Shown here one piece after another: positions 50,709-59,239 of a stretch of 64,000 nt of DNA (within the stretch, counting starts at the first letter, position 1; every line of letters starts with the position of its first letter). The notes beneath the pieces are model-generated. The model was not told the DNA's origin. It saw only the letters and a program-made list of their open reading frames with translations, and did no database searches. The translations under genes and the position numbers were made by a program. Source of the stretch: Chryseotalea sp. WA131a (GTDB lineage Bacteria; Bacteroidota; Bacteroidia; Cytophagales; Cyclobacteriaceae); contig CP073016.1 of NCBI GenBank assembly GCA_025370075.1, positions 1,178,001 through 1,242,000 of the forward strand. Reading direction: 5' to 3'.

Positions 50709-50757
50709 TGCAGCTAGCTAAACCATGTTGTTGGTCAGTGACCAACAATAACAACCC
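50658..50757 (+). repeat. GTTGGTC intergenic repeat, copy C
   Basis: CCCAATGTTCAC, hairpin arms ACGTTGGTC/GACCAACGT around GCT (50667-50687), the same AATATAAACAAACATT-CAGCTAGC spacer as copy B, then a second hairpin GTTGTTGGTC/GACCAACAA around AGT. The terminal GACCAAC..CTGGGGG part is missing. Confidence 0.8.
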
Positions 50758-50901
50758 AAAATACGAGAGTTTTGTTTACGCTTTGTGTTATTGCTGCAGA
50801 AGTTGCCACGAAACAGATTAAAAAGCTAAAAGTATTTTCTTCAATAGAATGATGTGTTCACGCAATAAGATATGTAAATTTGAACAGTAAATTAAGCTAG
50901 T

Positions 50902-52137
50902 TTGATCTTCTATACACTTGGCATCCGTCTTTTGGCCATCCTTTATCGATTGGCCGTTCCGTTTAATCTGAAAGCCAAGCAGTTTGTAAGAGGCAGAAAG
51001 AATCTTTTTGAAAAATTAAGTGCCCGGTTCACAGGCAACTCCTACAAAATTATTTGGGTGCACTGCGCCTCGTTGGGCGAATTTGAACAAGGCCGGCCCA
51101 TCATTGAACTCATCAAAAAACAACGGACGGATATTAAAATATTCCTTACTTTTTTTTCTCCTTCTGGATATGAAATTCGTAAAAATTACGAGGGGGCAGA
51201 TTTCATTTATTATTTACCTTGGGATACCCGCAAGAATGCTGAAAAATTTATTGCCATCACCAAGCCTTCGCTCGCCATTTTTGTGAAATATGAATTCTGG
51301 TACAATTATTCAAACGAGTTAAAAAAGAAAAACATTCCGTTGGTATCTGCTTCCTGCATTTTACGGCCCAATCAAGTTTTCTTTAAACCGTATGGCGGTC
51401 TTTTCAGAAAAATACTCAAGAACTTTACTGCCTATTACGTTCAAAATTTAGAGACAAAAAAACTGTTGGCTTCTATCGGGATACCGAGCACCATTGCAGG
51501 CGATACACGGTTTGATCGTGTGCTGCAGATTATTGCCAACGCAAAAGAAGTGCCCCTCGCCAAAGCTTTTAAAAACGAGTCGCAACTTTGGGTAATTGGC
51601 AGTTGCTGGCCAGAAGATTTGGAAGTGTTGTCTTCTTTTATTCACGACCATTCGTATCATTTAAAATTTATCATTGCCCCGCATGAAATCAACGAAAAGT
51701 TCATAGTGGAAATTGAACGTTCGTTGCAAGTAAAAACCATTCGTTTTTCCAAAGCCAGTTTTGATAATGTGGCCGATGCTTCTGTCATGATTATCGACAA
51801 TATCGGCATGCTCTCAACGCTTTATCGGTATGGGGAAGTAGCCTTTGTTGGTGGGGCTTTTGGCGATGGGCTGCACAATATATTGGAGGCTGCATGCTAT
51901 GGGGTGCCCATTTTCTTTGGCGACAAGAATTACGAAAAGTTTCAAGAAGCGCACGACCTGATTATGCGTGGCGGGGCATTTGAAGTAAGCGGCTATTCAG
52001 ACTTAAAGTCTAAGTATGAATTGCTGAACAATAAGCCAGAAAATTATCTGCTGGCGTGCGAGGTAACAAAATCATATGTTGAGGAGAACCGTGGCGCCAC
52101 CATAAAAATTGTGGACTATTGTTTAAAGCTTGTGTAA
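50902..52137 (+). CDS. kdtA: 3-deoxy-D-manno-octulosonic acid (Kdo) transferase
   Basis: 411 residues; membrane-associated GT30 enzyme adding Kdo to lipid A precursor. An N-terminal membrane anchor (YTLGIRLLAILYRLAVPF) precedes the first domain with IWVHCASLGEFEQGRPIIE (catalytic Glu in GEFEQ), FFSPSGYEIRKNYEGAD and VKYEFWYNY. The second domain has IAPHEINEKF, then GGAFGDGLHNILEAACYGVP for CMP-Kdo binding. The only start preserving the anchor is TTG at 50902. Next gene rsgA begins one base after its stop codon. Confidence 0.93.
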   Translation: MIFYTLGIRLLAILYRLAVPFNLKAKQFVRGRKNLFEKLSARFTGNSYKIIWVHCASLGEFEQGRPIIELIKKQRTDIKIFLTFFSPSGYEIRKNYEGADFIYYLPWDTRKNAEKFIAITKPSLAIFVKYEFWYNYSNELKKKNIPLVSASCILRPNQVFFKPYGGLFRKILKNFTAYYVQNLETKKLLASIGIPSTIAGDTRFDRVLQIIANAKEVPLAKAFKNESQLWVIGSCWPEDLEVLSSFIHDHSYHLKFIIAPHEINEKFIVEIERSLQVKTIRFSKASFDNVADASVMIIDNIGMLSTLYRYGEVAFVGGAFGDGLHNILEAACYGVPIFFGDKNYEKFQEAHDLIMRGGAFEVSGYSDLKSKYELLNNKPENYLLACEVTKSYVEENRGATIKIVDYCLKLV

Positions 52138-52138
52138 C

Positions 52139-53050
52139 ATGACAGGCATCGTTCTCAAATCTACAGGATCGTGGTACGAAGTGTTGGTAGGAACTACACT
52201 CATGCAAGCAAGAGTACGGGGCAAGTTGCGCTTGGATGACATCAAAGAAACTAACCCGGTTGCAGTAGGGGATTGGGTAACGATAGAAGCAGAAGGCACC
52301 AATGGCGTAATATCCGAAATACAGCCACGTAAAAACCAAATGCTTCGCCAATCGGTAAAAAAAACGGGGCACTCACATGTATTGGCTGCCAATGTTGATC
52401 AAGTGTTGTTGATGGCAACCCTTAAGCAGCCCCGCACTTCATTGGGTTTCATCGATCGCTTTTTGGTATCAGCCGAATCTTTCCGCATTCCGCAAGTGCT
52501 GTTGTTCAATAAGAAAGACTTGTTGAATGAGGCATCATTGGAAGATCAAAATATCCTTATCCAATTATACAGTTCATTAAATGTTATTACCCATAGTTTA
52601 CAAGCCGTTTCCGATGATTTGACTTTTGTTCATCAATTGCTAGCCGACAAGGTAACACTCATTGCGGGTCACTCTGGCGTGGGTAAGTCTACCTTATTGA
52701 ACCGGTTGTCCTCTACCATCCAACAATCCACAGGAAAAATTTCTTCCTTCTCCAATAAAGGCACGCATACCACCACCTTTGCCGAAATGTTTCCGTTAAA
52801 CGAGTCCACTTTTATAATCGATACTCCCGGCATAAAAGAATGGGGATTGGTTGACATGGCACCTCAGGAAATCTCAGACTATTTTGTTGAAATGCGAGAA
52901 TTGCGTTTGCAATGCAAGTATGGATCGAAGTGTTTGCACCTGCAAGAACCCAAGTGTGCCGTCATGGCAGCCGTTGAAAATGGGGAAATAGCCGTGAGCC
53001 GCTACGAAAGTTACGTAAGCATGGTGCTGGGAGAAGATAATCGGAAGTAA
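52139..53050 (+). CDS. rsgA: Ribosome small subunit-dependent GTPase A
   Basis: 303 residues; circularly permuted GTPase in 30S maturation. N-terminal OB domain (GIVLKSTGSWYEVLV), then the permuted G motifs: LLFNKKDLL (G4), LIAGHSGVGKSTLLN (Walker A), THTTTFAEMF and IIDTPGIKEWG (G3). C-terminal zinc domain has Cys and His in LQCKYGSKCLHLQEPKCAV. ATG at 52139. Its 3' end overlaps the convergent glycosyltransferase gene by 40 bp. Confidence 0.95.
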   Translation: MTGIVLKSTGSWYEVLVGTTLMQARVRGKLRLDDIKETNPVAVGDWVTIEAEGTNGVISEIQPRKNQMLRQSVKKTGHSHVLAANVDQVLLMATLKQPRTSLGFIDRFLVSAESFRIPQVLLFNKKDLLNEASLEDQNILIQLYSSLNVITHSLQAVSDDLTFVHQLLADKVTLIAGHSGVGKSTLLNRLSSTIQQSTGKISSFSNKGTHTTTFAEMFPLNESTFIIDTPGIKEWGLVDMAPQEISDYFVEMRELRLQCKYGSKCLHLQEPKCAVMAAVENGEIAVSRYESYVSMVLGEDNRK

Positions 53051-53877
53051 AGCTTCAAGAATTTCAAAGCCAAGTGAAGTTCAAATAATCGAACAGAAGT
53101 TCTACATTCATACAACAGACGTTTTTTTAAAGCATTCTGTTCTTCAATTGTTTTGTTGAGAAGGGCAATTTTTTTGCATACTTGGTAGGTTGACCACCGT
53201 TGCGGGCTATTGCGAACAAATTGTGTAGCTGACATAGACGAAGCCAAGATCCTTTTCTTGACCAACGGTAGTGGCGTGTAGAAATAATTGAACTCACGTG
53301 ATGATCGGATCAAAAAATCGAAATCCTCAAAAGCTAACGTTTCGTCATATCCGCCAATTTTAACAAGCACTGATCTTCGAAACATGAGTGTAGGCGGGCA
53401 AATAAAATAACGATCAATTAAGTTCTTGTAAATATTCCCTTCCGGGATATTGGCGTGCGGGTGCTTTTGTGAGTGAACCGAAATCTCCTTGCCAAACTCA
53501 TTGATGATAAAAGCATCCGAAAAATTTACCTCGTATGATTCACCTTTTTTTAAAAACTCCCGAACACCTACCTCTACCCGAGTGGGCATTAGGATGTCAT
53601 CGGCTGATAAGTCGATAACAAATTCGCCTTTGGCCAATGCAGCTACTTCATTCAATGAGCTACAATAACCCATGTTAGACATATGATTTATAAAATGAAC
53701 ATCGGGCCGATTGGATAGTTGTTTTCCTATTTCCTTCACGCTACCATCTGTGCTACCGTCATCCAACACAATTACCTGAATGTTTGTGTAGGTTTGGTTA
53801 AAAACAGAATGCAACGCCTGCGCTACAAATTTTTTATGATTATAGCACAAACAAAAAATGGTAACAAGTGGGTTCAC
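53011..53877 (-). CDS. Glycosyltransferase family 2
   Basis: 288 residues, GTG start at 53877. GT-A fold: TIFCLCYNHKKFVAQAL, then VIVLDDGSTDGSVKEIG for nucleotide-sugar binding and FVIDLSADDILMPTRVE with the metal-binding D-x-D equivalent. A later HPHANIPEGNIYK region and a C-terminal Arg/Leu-rich helix close the protein. Likely transfers a sugar to an envelope glycan; acceptor unknown. Overlaps the acyltransferase gene upstream by 4 bp, so they are co-translated. Confidence 0.88.
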   Translation of the reverse strand: MNPLVTIFCLCYNHKKFVAQALHSVFNQTYTNIQVIVLDDGSTDGSVKEIGKQLSNRPDVHFINHMSNMGYCSSLNEVAALAKGEFVIDLSADDILMPTRVEVGVREFLKKGESYEVNFSDAFIINEFGKEISVHSQKHPHANIPEGNIYKNLIDRYFICPPTLMFRRSVLVKIGGYDETLAFEDFDFLIRSSREFNYFYTPLPLVKKRILASSMSATQFVRNSPQRWSTYQVCKKIALLNKTIEEQNALKKRLLYECRTSVRLFELHLALKFLKLYFRLSSPSTMLT

Positions 53878-54794
53878 AAAACTTTTAAGTAACTTCTTTT
53901 TACCGTGGTAATGGCACCGATACTTTTTTTGAAATGCAAGAGCGGTCGATTAATGGAATTATTTAACATGGCAGTTCCAAGGTCAACCCATTGATACCCT
54001 TGTTTCTTTGCAACACCATACAATTGATCTAATAAAAATGGAATGGGACTAAGCTTATCAAACTTTCTCAGATGGCCATAATAAAATGTGTACAAAACCG
54101 AATTGTTGACTTTGATCACAATGGCCGCGGCCGTCATCTCATCTTGGTGAGAAACGGAATACAATAAAAGATTTTGCGGTAACCCTTTACTGAATTTTAG
54201 CATATCCGAGTAGTTCATGGACAAAGCTTGGCCCCGCTCCTGCCGGCACAGGGACAAAAAATTATACACTTCTTTTAATTTTTGGAGCGGCTCCGCTTTA
54301 AACCCCAACTGAAAAGCACTTTTTCGTAAACGATTTCTTTTGGCGGGTACCATTTTACTCAACAACGAATTCTGATCTATCTGAACTAAACTTGCCACTT
54401 CTTCTTCATATTGAAATCCTGCTTGCGTCAATACTTGATGAAGATTGTTATTGGGTTTCGGCTCAAGTAGTTGAGGAGCGTTCTTTATCCGCACCTCCGT
54501 TACTTTTTTGTTCTTTAAATCGTCTAAAATAAACCGCAGGAAAGAAGTTAACTGCGCTGAGCTTACTTGCTTTTTAATTTCAAAGCCAGAAAAGGGAGCG
54601 CGGAAGGGGCTGCTGGCTACTTTCAACTTTAGATTGAAATAAACTTCCGCTACAACTGATTTGCCTGCTGCTGCGGTGTAGTGCCACCAACCACTTTTCG
54701 ATTGAGTGACCAAATGAATTGGGTTATTGTAAATGAAATGAGATGATTGAAAAGAGAAATCAACTACACGGGCACATTTAAAGATAAGCTCCAC
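53874..54794 (-). CDS. GNAT/FemAB-like acyltransferase
   Basis: 306 residues, GTG start at 54794. Two GNAT-like halves are suggested: an N-terminal part with WWHYTAAAGKSVVAEVYFN and a C-terminal part with RNRLRKSAFQLGF, LSLCRQERGQAL, AAAIVIKVNNSVLYTFYYGH and a VDLGTAML segment. This pattern (peptidoglycan-bridge or CelD/FemAB-like) is common beside glycosyltransferases in envelope clusters. Substrate unknown. Co-directional with the glycosyltransferase and, after 2 bp, downstream of the Mpo1-like gene. Confidence 0.7.
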   Translation of the reverse strand: MELIFKCARVVDFSFQSSHFIYNNPIHLVTQSKSGWWHYTAAAGKSVVAEVYFNLKLKVASSPFRAPFSGFEIKKQVSSAQLTSFLRFILDDLKNKKVTEVRIKNAPQLLEPKPNNNLHQVLTQAGFQYEEEVASLVQIDQNSLLSKMVPAKRNRLRKSAFQLGFKAEPLQKLKEVYNFLSLCRQERGQALSMNYSDMLKFSKGLPQNLLLYSVSHQDEMTAAAIVIKVNNSVLYTFYYGHLRKFDKLSPIPFLLDQLYGVAKKQGYQWVDLGTAMLNNSINRPLLHFKKSIGAITTVKRSYLKVL

Positions 54795-54796
54795 AC

Positions 54797-55276
54797 CTAA
54801 TACGGTATCCCTAATTTTTTATAAATAAAATGCATTAGCCAGGCGGGTCCGATCATCAAAAATTGAACATCTTTTAAGAAGGATGGCTTCTTGCCTTCCA
54901 CTTTATGTCCATAAAACTGACCAATCCATGCGATCACAAATATCCCAAGGCTCACCGCCCACAGAGGGGCAACATTCGCCATCACAATTTGGCGCATGAC
55001 AAACAGACAAAGCGAACCAAAGAACAACATGCCAATGGCTAATGGAATAGAAAGAGTGATATAATAAATTAACGCAACGGCCAGCATAACGGCAGCCCAA
55101 TTGGCATACATCGCACCTTCACCGAATAGCGATTGTAAAAATCCAGCCGGGATCGAACCAATCAAACCCACTACGCTAAAGAAAATCAACGGCACGCAAA
55201 TCCAATGGATCAATTTGTTGGTGGCATTTTGATGGCTTTCGCCATATTCTGATAGGAGCGAATCAATTTTTCTCAT
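54797..55276 (-). CDS. Mpo1-like (DUF962) membrane protein
   Basis: 159 residues. DUF962 starts with MRKIDSLLSEYGESHQNATN and NKLIHWICVPLIFFSVVGL, including the conserved His-x-x-N-x-x-x-H-x-x-(G/C) pattern, followed by four membrane segments and the GHKVEGKKPSFLKD motif. The yeast member Mpo1 is a dioxygenase in alpha-oxidation of 2-hydroxy fatty acids. The fatty acid hydroxylase at 17671 could supply such substrates. ATG at 55276. Confidence 0.8.
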   Translation of the reverse strand: MRKIDSLLSEYGESHQNATNKLIHWICVPLIFFSVVGLIGSIPAGFLQSLFGEGAMYANWAAVMLAVALIYYITLSIPLAIGMLFFGSLCLFVMRQIVMANVAPLWAVSLGIFVIAWIGQFYGHKVEGKKPSFLKDVQFLMIGPAWLMHFIYKKLGIPY

Positions 55277-55318
55277 AAGAATGATTTTTGATAAAATTAC
55301 GTGAAACTAAACCCGTTG

Positions 55319-55834
55319 TCAAGTTTTGGTTTTTACCTTCGTCCAGTCTTTGAACTGCCAAAAAATAGTGCCCGTAGTTAAGTGGTTTCCTTTCTCATCA
55401 TGAATTTTTACTTCGCATGGCACCACCACCGCATCTTGCGTGGCCAATGGTTTGATCACTTTTTCTTCGAGCCACTGGGAGGTGATAGCAAATTCTGCCG
55501 TGGCATCCATCTTGCCTTGGTAATGATAGTCCATTTCCAATCGCTGCATGATGATGCGGTACTTTTTGATATCCAAAATACTGAGCAACAAAAATCCGGT
55601 AGTAAACTCTGATATCGTGGCCAACCCACATGCGTGCAAACCGCGGATGTGATTAAAATTACTTTTTTGATACGGTATTAACGTCTTCAAACGATAATCT
55701 TCTAATTCCACAATTCTAAAACCATGAGGCTTGTTAAAAGGGATCATACGGGTCAGCGACCAGTTCAAAACCTTTAAATAAAAAGAAGAATGCTTTGCTT
55801 TTTGGAGTAGTTGGGCGGCTTCAAACATGGGCAT
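55319..55834 (-). CDS. DUF4442 hotdog-fold protein
   Basis: 171 residues of the thioesterase-like DUF4442 family. Features: MIPFNKPHGFRIVELEDYR, the HIRGLHACGLATISEFTTGF helix typical of hotdog folds, DYHYQGKMDATAEF and a C-terminal strand HLTTGTIFWQFKDW. Probable acyl-CoA-related function, substrate unknown. ATG at 55834. Together with the DUF962 gene it suggests lipid metabolism in this patch. Confidence 0.75.
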   Translation of the reverse strand: MPMFEAAQLLQKAKHSSFYLKVLNWSLTRMIPFNKPHGFRIVELEDYRLKTLIPYQKSNFNHIRGLHACGLATISEFTTGFLLLSILDIKKYRIIMQRLEMDYHYQGKMDATAEFAITSQWLEEKVIKPLATQDAVVVPCEVKIHDEKGNHLTTGTIFWQFKDWTKVKTKT

Positions 55835-56029
55835 AATTTTTTAACTAGAAAGTTTAAAGATAAGGTTTTAGATTCAATCCATGAGCATGGGGGTAGGCGA
55901 CATAACGGAGTAATCCTAAACACCAATTCTAAATGCCCAGCACCTAATGCCAATGATTCAATCCCCCAATACCGAAAAAACCAATCTCTAAATAATTTTA
56001 TTACCTTGCCTCGCTATTAAAATTCTTTC

Positions 56030-57469
56030 ATGCCCGATAAGAAAAGACCTTCGCTGATTCAAGCATTCATACCCATTGTTTCATTAGTAATTCTATTGGC
56101 TATCAACGTACTTGTTTTTGGTGCTGGGGCAACCGATGGCCCAAACCAAATAGCTTTGATATTGGCTTCCGGGGTGGCGGGTTTAATTTCTTGGCGACTT
56201 GGCTACAGTTGGGAAAATATTGAAGGGAGTGTAGTCAAAAGCATTAGCTCGGCCATGGGAGCGATGTTGATTTTATTGGTGATCGGCTCTTTGTCGGGAA
56301 CGTGGCTTATCAGTGGCATTGTGCCCGCCATGATATATTTCGGATTAAAAATTCTGAACCCCACCATTTTCCTTTTTGCTGCTTGTATTGTGTGTTGCAT
56401 CGTTTCGCTTGCCACCGGCAGTTCATGGTCTACCATTGCCACGGTGGGCATTGCCTTACTGGGCATCGGAAAAACGTTGGGCATTCACGATGGTGTCATC
56501 GCTGGGGCCCTTATATCAGGTGCTTATTTTGGTGATAAGATGTCGCCTTTGTCGGATACTACCAATCTGGCGCCTGCCATGGCTGGCACGGATTTATTCA
56601 CACACATTCGCTACATGGTGTTTACCACTGCACCCACCTTAGTGATTACGCTCATCATATTTTTTATTTGGGGATTTACATTAGATACACATGGGCAAGC
56701 TAATACGGATGTATTGTTGGCTATTGATAAAGCTTTTGATTTGAATCCGATTTTATTTGTCGTGCCTGCATTAGTATTGGTAATGATTATGCGCAAAGTG
56801 CCTGCCATACCAGCCTTGCTAGTAGGTGCACTTTTAGGTGGCGTTTGTGCGATTATTTTTCAACCGCAGATTGTTGCTCAAATTTCAGGTATTGCAGATG
56901 ACCCCACTAAATCCGCGTTTGTTGCCGTGATGAAATCGATGGCCAACGCGATCAATATCAAAACAGATAACGCCATGATCACCGAGCTGCTTTCTTCCGG
57001 TGGAATGGCCGGGATGTTGAACACGATCTGGTTAATTTTAGGTGCCATGATTTTTGGTGGCGTGATGGAATCCAGTGGATTACTGCTCCGCATCGTAGAA
57101 GAAATTATCAAATGGGCACACTCTACCGGTTCGCTGGTTTTATCAACCACTGTCACCAGTATCTTTTTCAATTTGACAGCCGGAGATCAATACATGGCCA
57201 TTGCCATCCCTGGAAGAATGTTTGCTGACACGTACAAAAAACAAGGTTACAAGCCTGAGTTGTTGAGCAGAACATTGGAAGACGCGGGAACAGTTACTTC
57301 CGTATTGGTTCCGTGGAATACCTGTGGTGCTACCCAATCAAAAGTGTTGGGCATTTCTACCTGGACGTATGCGCCCTATTGTTTCTTCTGTATTATCAGT
57401 CCGTGCATGACGGTGCTTCAAGCTTATCTCAATTTCAAGATCCGTAGGTTGAATGACAAGGCATCCTGA
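56030..57469 (+). CDS. NhaC-family Na+/H+ antiporter
   Basis: 479 residues with about 11 hydrophobic segments. Family marks: ALISGAYFGDKMSPLSDTTN, LATGSSWSTIATVGIALLG, GAMIFGGVMESSGLL, FNLTAGDQYMAIAIPGRMF and SVLVPWNTCGATQSKVLG. NhaC transporters exchange Na+ for H+ or substrates such as malate/lactate in related proteins; specificity cannot be fixed. ATG at 56030. The stop overlaps the next start by 17 bp. Confidence 0.9.
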   Translation: MPDKKRPSLIQAFIPIVSLVILLAINVLVFGAGATDGPNQIALILASGVAGLISWRLGYSWENIEGSVVKSISSAMGAMLILLVIGSLSGTWLISGIVPAMIYFGLKILNPTIFLFAACIVCCIVSLATGSSWSTIATVGIALLGIGKTLGIHDGVIAGALISGAYFGDKMSPLSDTTNLAPAMAGTDLFTHIRYMVFTTAPTLVITLIIFFIWGFTLDTHGQANTDVLLAIDKAFDLNPILFVVPALVLVMIMRKVPAIPALLVGALLGGVCAIIFQPQIVAQISGIADDPTKSAFVAVMKSMANAINIKTDNAMITELLSSGGMAGMLNTIWLILGAMIFGGVMESSGLLLRIVEEIIKWAHSTGSLVLSTTVTSIFFNLTAGDQYMAIAIPGRMFADTYKKQGYKPELLSRTLEDAGTVTSVLVPWNTCGATQSKVLGISTWTYAPYCFFCIISPCMTVLQAYLNFKIRRLNDKAS

Positions 57470-58052
57470 AAAGATAACGATTACTAATGAAGAGATAAAC
57501 GTTCTTCCCCTCGGAGCATTTGAAGGTGAGGTAGTGGTTATTTCAGATGCTTCGGCAACCGAAATGGCATTTGACGAAATCAATCGCCATCGTGTGGTTG
57601 GTTTTGATACAGAGACCAAGCCTGTGTTTGTGCGCGGCCATTCTAACAAAGTGGCACTCATGCAAATTGCCATCCCCAAAAAAGTCTTTTTGTTACGGTT
57701 GAACAAAACAGGCATCACCCCGAGCATACAACGGTTTTTAGAAAATGAAAAAATTGGCAAGGCAGGTGTTGCTTTGCGCGATGATATAAAGGGGTTGCAA
57801 AAATTAAAACACTATGCACCTGCTGGATTTATTGAATTGGCCGAGATGAGTAAAAACGCAGGATTGGAAGTGGAGAGCGTGAAAAAATTGGCTGCCCTCC
57901 TATTGGGCATTCGCATATCCAAGGGCGCACAAACCAGCAACTGGGAGGCTGGTCACCTAAACGAAAAACAAATCAGCTATGCCGCCACCGATGCATGGGT
58001 TTGTTTGGAGGTTTATAGCCATTTGAAAAACAAAGGTTTTACATTGGTATAA
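57453..58052 (+). CDS. 3'-5' exonuclease, RNase D-like
   Basis: 199 residues with one DEDDy exonuclease domain: first Asp-Glu in VVGFDTETKPVF, the second Asp in VALRDDIKGLQKL, and the final Tyr/Asp pair in ISYAATDAWVCLEVY. No HRDC domain, so shorter than E. coli RNase D; small versions are common in Bacteroidetes. Acts on RNA or DNA 3' ends; substrate unknown. Overlaps nhaC by 17 bp and follows it on the same strand. Confidence 0.88.
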   Translation: MTRHPEKITITNEEINVLPLGAFEGEVVVISDASATEMAFDEINRHRVVGFDTETKPVFVRGHSNKVALMQIAIPKKVFLLRLNKTGITPSIQRFLENEKIGKAGVALRDDIKGLQKLKHYAPAGFIELAEMSKNAGLEVESVKKLAALLLGIRISKGAQTSNWEAGHLNEKQISYAATDAWVCLEVYSHLKNKGFTLV

Positions 58053-58171
58053 GTTACCACTGGGGCAACCATAAAGTTGCCGTGTATCACAAAAAAATCG
58101 CTCAACTTATTTCTTCTTCACCTTCGCGCAGAGCAGTTTGAATATAATCTTCATCTGGTTCTGCTTTTCCA

Positions 58172-58318
58172 CTCGATAAAGTATCCCCAATTGATTTTTC
58201 TGTTATCGCAGACCAAGCCATTGCTTATGCTGCTGCGCTTTGCAAGAAAATGGGTGCTGAACTTACCTTGCTGATCAAAAAAATTACGAACCAACAAACT
58301 CAACTGGTCATTACTTAG
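58172..58318 (+). pseudogene. Remnant of a universal stress protein gene
   Basis: One open stretch reads LDKVSPIDFSVIADQAIAYA then ALCKKMGAELTLLIKK before a stop at 58316. This resembles the N-terminal strand-helix of UspA (I-P-x-DFS-x-x-A, then A-x-x-x-GA-x-x-x-LL). The rest of the domain is absent, and no start codon precedes it. It lies in an otherwise empty 360-bp space. Confidence 0.5.
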
Positions 58319-58416
58319 GCTTCAGAAGCCTTGCAACCAAAATACCATGAAGGCACCAAATCCTAATAAATGACGTCCAACTTCTCTTTCATCTCCTAAC
58401 ATATTGAAGGTTCTTG

Positions 58417-58935
58417 TTAAGACGAACCATTGCGAAAGTACCCCGTAGGCACCAAGTCCGCATCGGCAATCTCCAACTTCTCTTTCATCTCAAAACAGAG
58501 TGCTTTCAACTGCTGGCTGGTGTAAGCAGCATGCCTGTCAATGGATTCAATCTCAATGAAACAATCTCCTTCCAATTGGTCGAGGTGGATTTTATGGATG
58601 CCCAGCAAATAAATGGTGCGCTCTTTTCTTACTTGGCCCACCACCGCAGAATGGCTGTGCAGTGCGGCAACTTCCTGAGGTGTGGGGTTTAAGTCGTAGC
58701 GGAATACCAGCGTCTTTTCAATGCCGGCTTCGTTCACCCGTTGGTAGTGTGTAATCAAATTCTCGATCATTCCTTCGCGCAACTTCAGTTTTCCAGTCTC
58801 AGTTGCGAAGTAAGTATCTACTTGTTGGTCGGTGCCCAAACATCGTGCGCCAACCTGTTGTAGACGCGTTCGCACTCCGTCAAAACCTTTGGCGCGAGCC
58901 TTGATCGTGAAGTCTTGGTAGGTAAGTGGTTTCAT
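58417..58935 (-). CDS. CYTH domain protein (triphosphate tunnel metalloenzyme-like)
   Basis: 172 residues from the ATG at 58935 (MKPLTYQDFTIKARAK); an upstream ATG at 58977 is possible. CYTH family proteins hydrolyse or cyclise triphosphate compounds. Features: the IKAR start (E-x-E-x-K variant), LKLREG, LVFRYDLNP, CFIEIESIDRH and a C-terminal EMKEKLEIADADL. The first motif is degenerate compared with E-x-E-x-K, so activity is uncertain; class IV cyclase is an alternative. A stretch after its 3' end (58350-58396) looks like a decayed duplicate of its last codons. Confidence 0.75.
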   Translation of the reverse strand: MKPLTYQDFTIKARAKGFDGVRTRLQQVGARCLGTDQQVDTYFATETGKLKLREGMIENLITHYQRVNEAGIEKTLVFRYDLNPTPQEVAALHSHSAVVGQVRKERTIYLLGIHKIHLDQLEGDCFIEIESIDRHAAYTSQQLKALCFEMKEKLEIADADLVPTGYFRNGSS

Positions 58936-59239
58936 CAAAGTGGCTGAAGTAAAAATATTTAATAAAATCATAACCACACACCATGATTATCGTTCTTTAT
59001 TACATTAATTTTGTATAAACTTTTTTTGAATGCCTTTTATCTAACACAAACAACACACGCGAATTGAAAAAATCGATCACCCATCTTGAGACTTTCGGCC
59101 CATCGGCCAATCTCGCCAGTGCCTCTGAAGCATTGTTCAACGCTCCCCTCCCAGCCTGCCCACCGATCAGGCATCCGCATAGGCGGATTAGAATCTGATA
59201 TCGTCAACTCACAAACAGACGTTTGGTGAAGGCCACTGG
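58936..59239. other. Intergenic region with hairpins, no gene seen
   Basis: About 300 bp between the CYTH gene and the divergent GNAT gene. It holds two adjacent palindromes: GCCTG/CAGGC around CCCACCGAT at about 59156, and ATCCGC/GCGGAT around ATAG at about 59174. They are GC-rich compared with the surroundings and look like a REP-type insertion. No coding frame or promoter is convincing. Confidence 0.4.

Noticed and set aside
48365..50757. Integron attC sites or a cassette array lacking an integrase
   Set aside because: The repeats have cassette-like spacing, but the ends do not match the RYYYAAC/GTTRRRY core sites and no integron integrase is in view. Kept as a repeat family of unknown type.
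58077..58274. 65-codon plus-strand ORF
   Set aside because: Different frame from the Usp-like remnant in the same place; no protein-like pattern.
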